Shown here: positions 63,783-64,000 of the stretch, piece after piece
Position numbering within the stretch: the stretch's first letter is position 1
How the letters are laid out: the number at the start of each line of letters is the position of its first letter
DNA from: Prevotella illustrans
GTDB lineage: Bacteria; Bacteroidota; Bacteroidia; Bacteroidales; Bacteroidaceae
DNA length: 64,000 nt
Direction of reading: 5' to 3'
Assembly (NCBI RefSeq): GCF_017426725.1
Contig: NZ_JAERMS010000001.1
Location: 124,001 to 188,000, forward strand
Position numbers and translations under genes: made by a program
Notes under the pieces: generated by a model
Told to the model about the DNA's origin: nothing
The model's input: only the letters and a program-made list of their open reading frames with translations
Databases searched by the model: none

Positions 63783-64000
63783 TCACTGTCGGAAGGCGTC
63801 AAGAGCCTCAGTGGGCCGCCCGTTGTCGAAGCATCCTTTGTCGTAGCCGCCGTTATAGCCGGCCGGCGCCTCGGGTTCCCAATAGAAAATGCCTTGTAAG
63901 TGGCCCGTGGCACGGCCGTCGCGCATGATGGCGGCGATGCACCGGCGGCAGGCCGAGGCTTCCTGATAGCCCATACCGATTTCGCAAAGCATGACGGGCT
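63783..64000 (-). CDS. GH53 endo-beta-1,4-galactanase, C-terminal end (cut by window)
   Basis: Only the last 72 residues are present; the reading frame stays open through the right edge of the window. The sequence PVMLCEIGM (the GH53 strand with the catalytic Glu region) and GIFYWEPEAPAGYNGGYDKG, then a CFDN-GRPTEALDAF ending, match the end of arabinogalactan endo-beta-1,4-galactosidases. It would cut beta-1,4-galactan side chains of pectin, giving products for the GH2 enzyme downstream. Confidence 0.82.
   Translation of the reverse strand, partial: PVMLCEIGMGYQEASACRRCIAAIMRDGRATGHLQGIFYWEPEAPAGYNGGYDKGCFDNGRPTEALDAFRQ

Overview
The window is a piece of a Bacteroidetes chromosome, most likely from a Prevotella-like member of the Prevotellaceae. 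The signs are two complete SusC/SusD loci, FecR and DUF6377-type regulators, Bacteroidetes-type lipoprotein signals (Cys followed by acidic residues), promoter sites of the TAnnTTTG type, a lack of obvious Shine-Dalgarno sequences, and a Suf operon in the order B-C-D-S. The genus call is inference; no rRNA or tRNA gene was found.

Layout. 0-4.7 kb: a three-gene envelope operon (RND/MMPL transporter, LolA-like periplasmic protein, outer-membrane barrel) behind four 23-bp tandem repeats. 4.8-8.1 kb: a small AT-rich mobile block with two tandem tyrosine recombinases and a RhuM-like protein. 8.3-20.7 kb: polysaccharide utilisation locus 1 (PUL1: FecR, SusC with STN domain, SusD, an EEP-family phosphoesterase lipoprotein, GH89, GH3). 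21.1-36.1 kb: housekeeping genes (rimP-nusA-infB, sufBCDS, a small hypothetical gene, rnhB, a WYL regulator, a Tricorn-type protease). 36.1-39.2 kb: an ECF sigma factor and an esterase on the minus strand, then a sialate O-acetylesterase on the plus strand. 39.7-52.7 kb: PUL2 (divergent DUF6377 membrane regulator, two BACON lipoproteins, SusC, SusD, a metallophosphoesterase lipoprotein, GH31). 53.3-60.6 kb, minus strand: an ECF sigma factor with its probable anti-sigma partner, argB, speA, aroK, topA and a NUDIX hydrolase. 61.3-64 kb, minus strand: GH2 and the end of a GH53 galactanase, probably the edge of a third, galactan-directed PUL.

How the genes work together. Both complete PULs have a secreted phosphoesterase-type lipoprotein right after susD, followed by exo-glycosidases. 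This hints at phosphate-containing glycans as substrates, for example teichoic acids or GPI-like glycans (inference). The two PULs are controlled differently: PUL1 by STN-SusC and FecR, with the partner sigma gene missing next door and the mobile block in its usual place; PUL2 by a membrane-spanning DUF6377 protein.

The strongest unexplained signal is non-coding. Five long intergenic gaps each hold an array of 3 to 7 degenerate units with an exact 22-bp period and a quasi-palindromic core (AAAAGsnnnGCTTTT). Four arrays have a shared flanking motif (GTTGATnATCA) on the same side, and three sit inside what looks like one dispersed element of about 330 bp. Other regulatory candidates are a terminator-like hairpin in the rimP-nusA-infB leader, a 9-bp dyad upstream of sufB, and nested GTTACC/GGTAAC repeats beside the recombinase genes.
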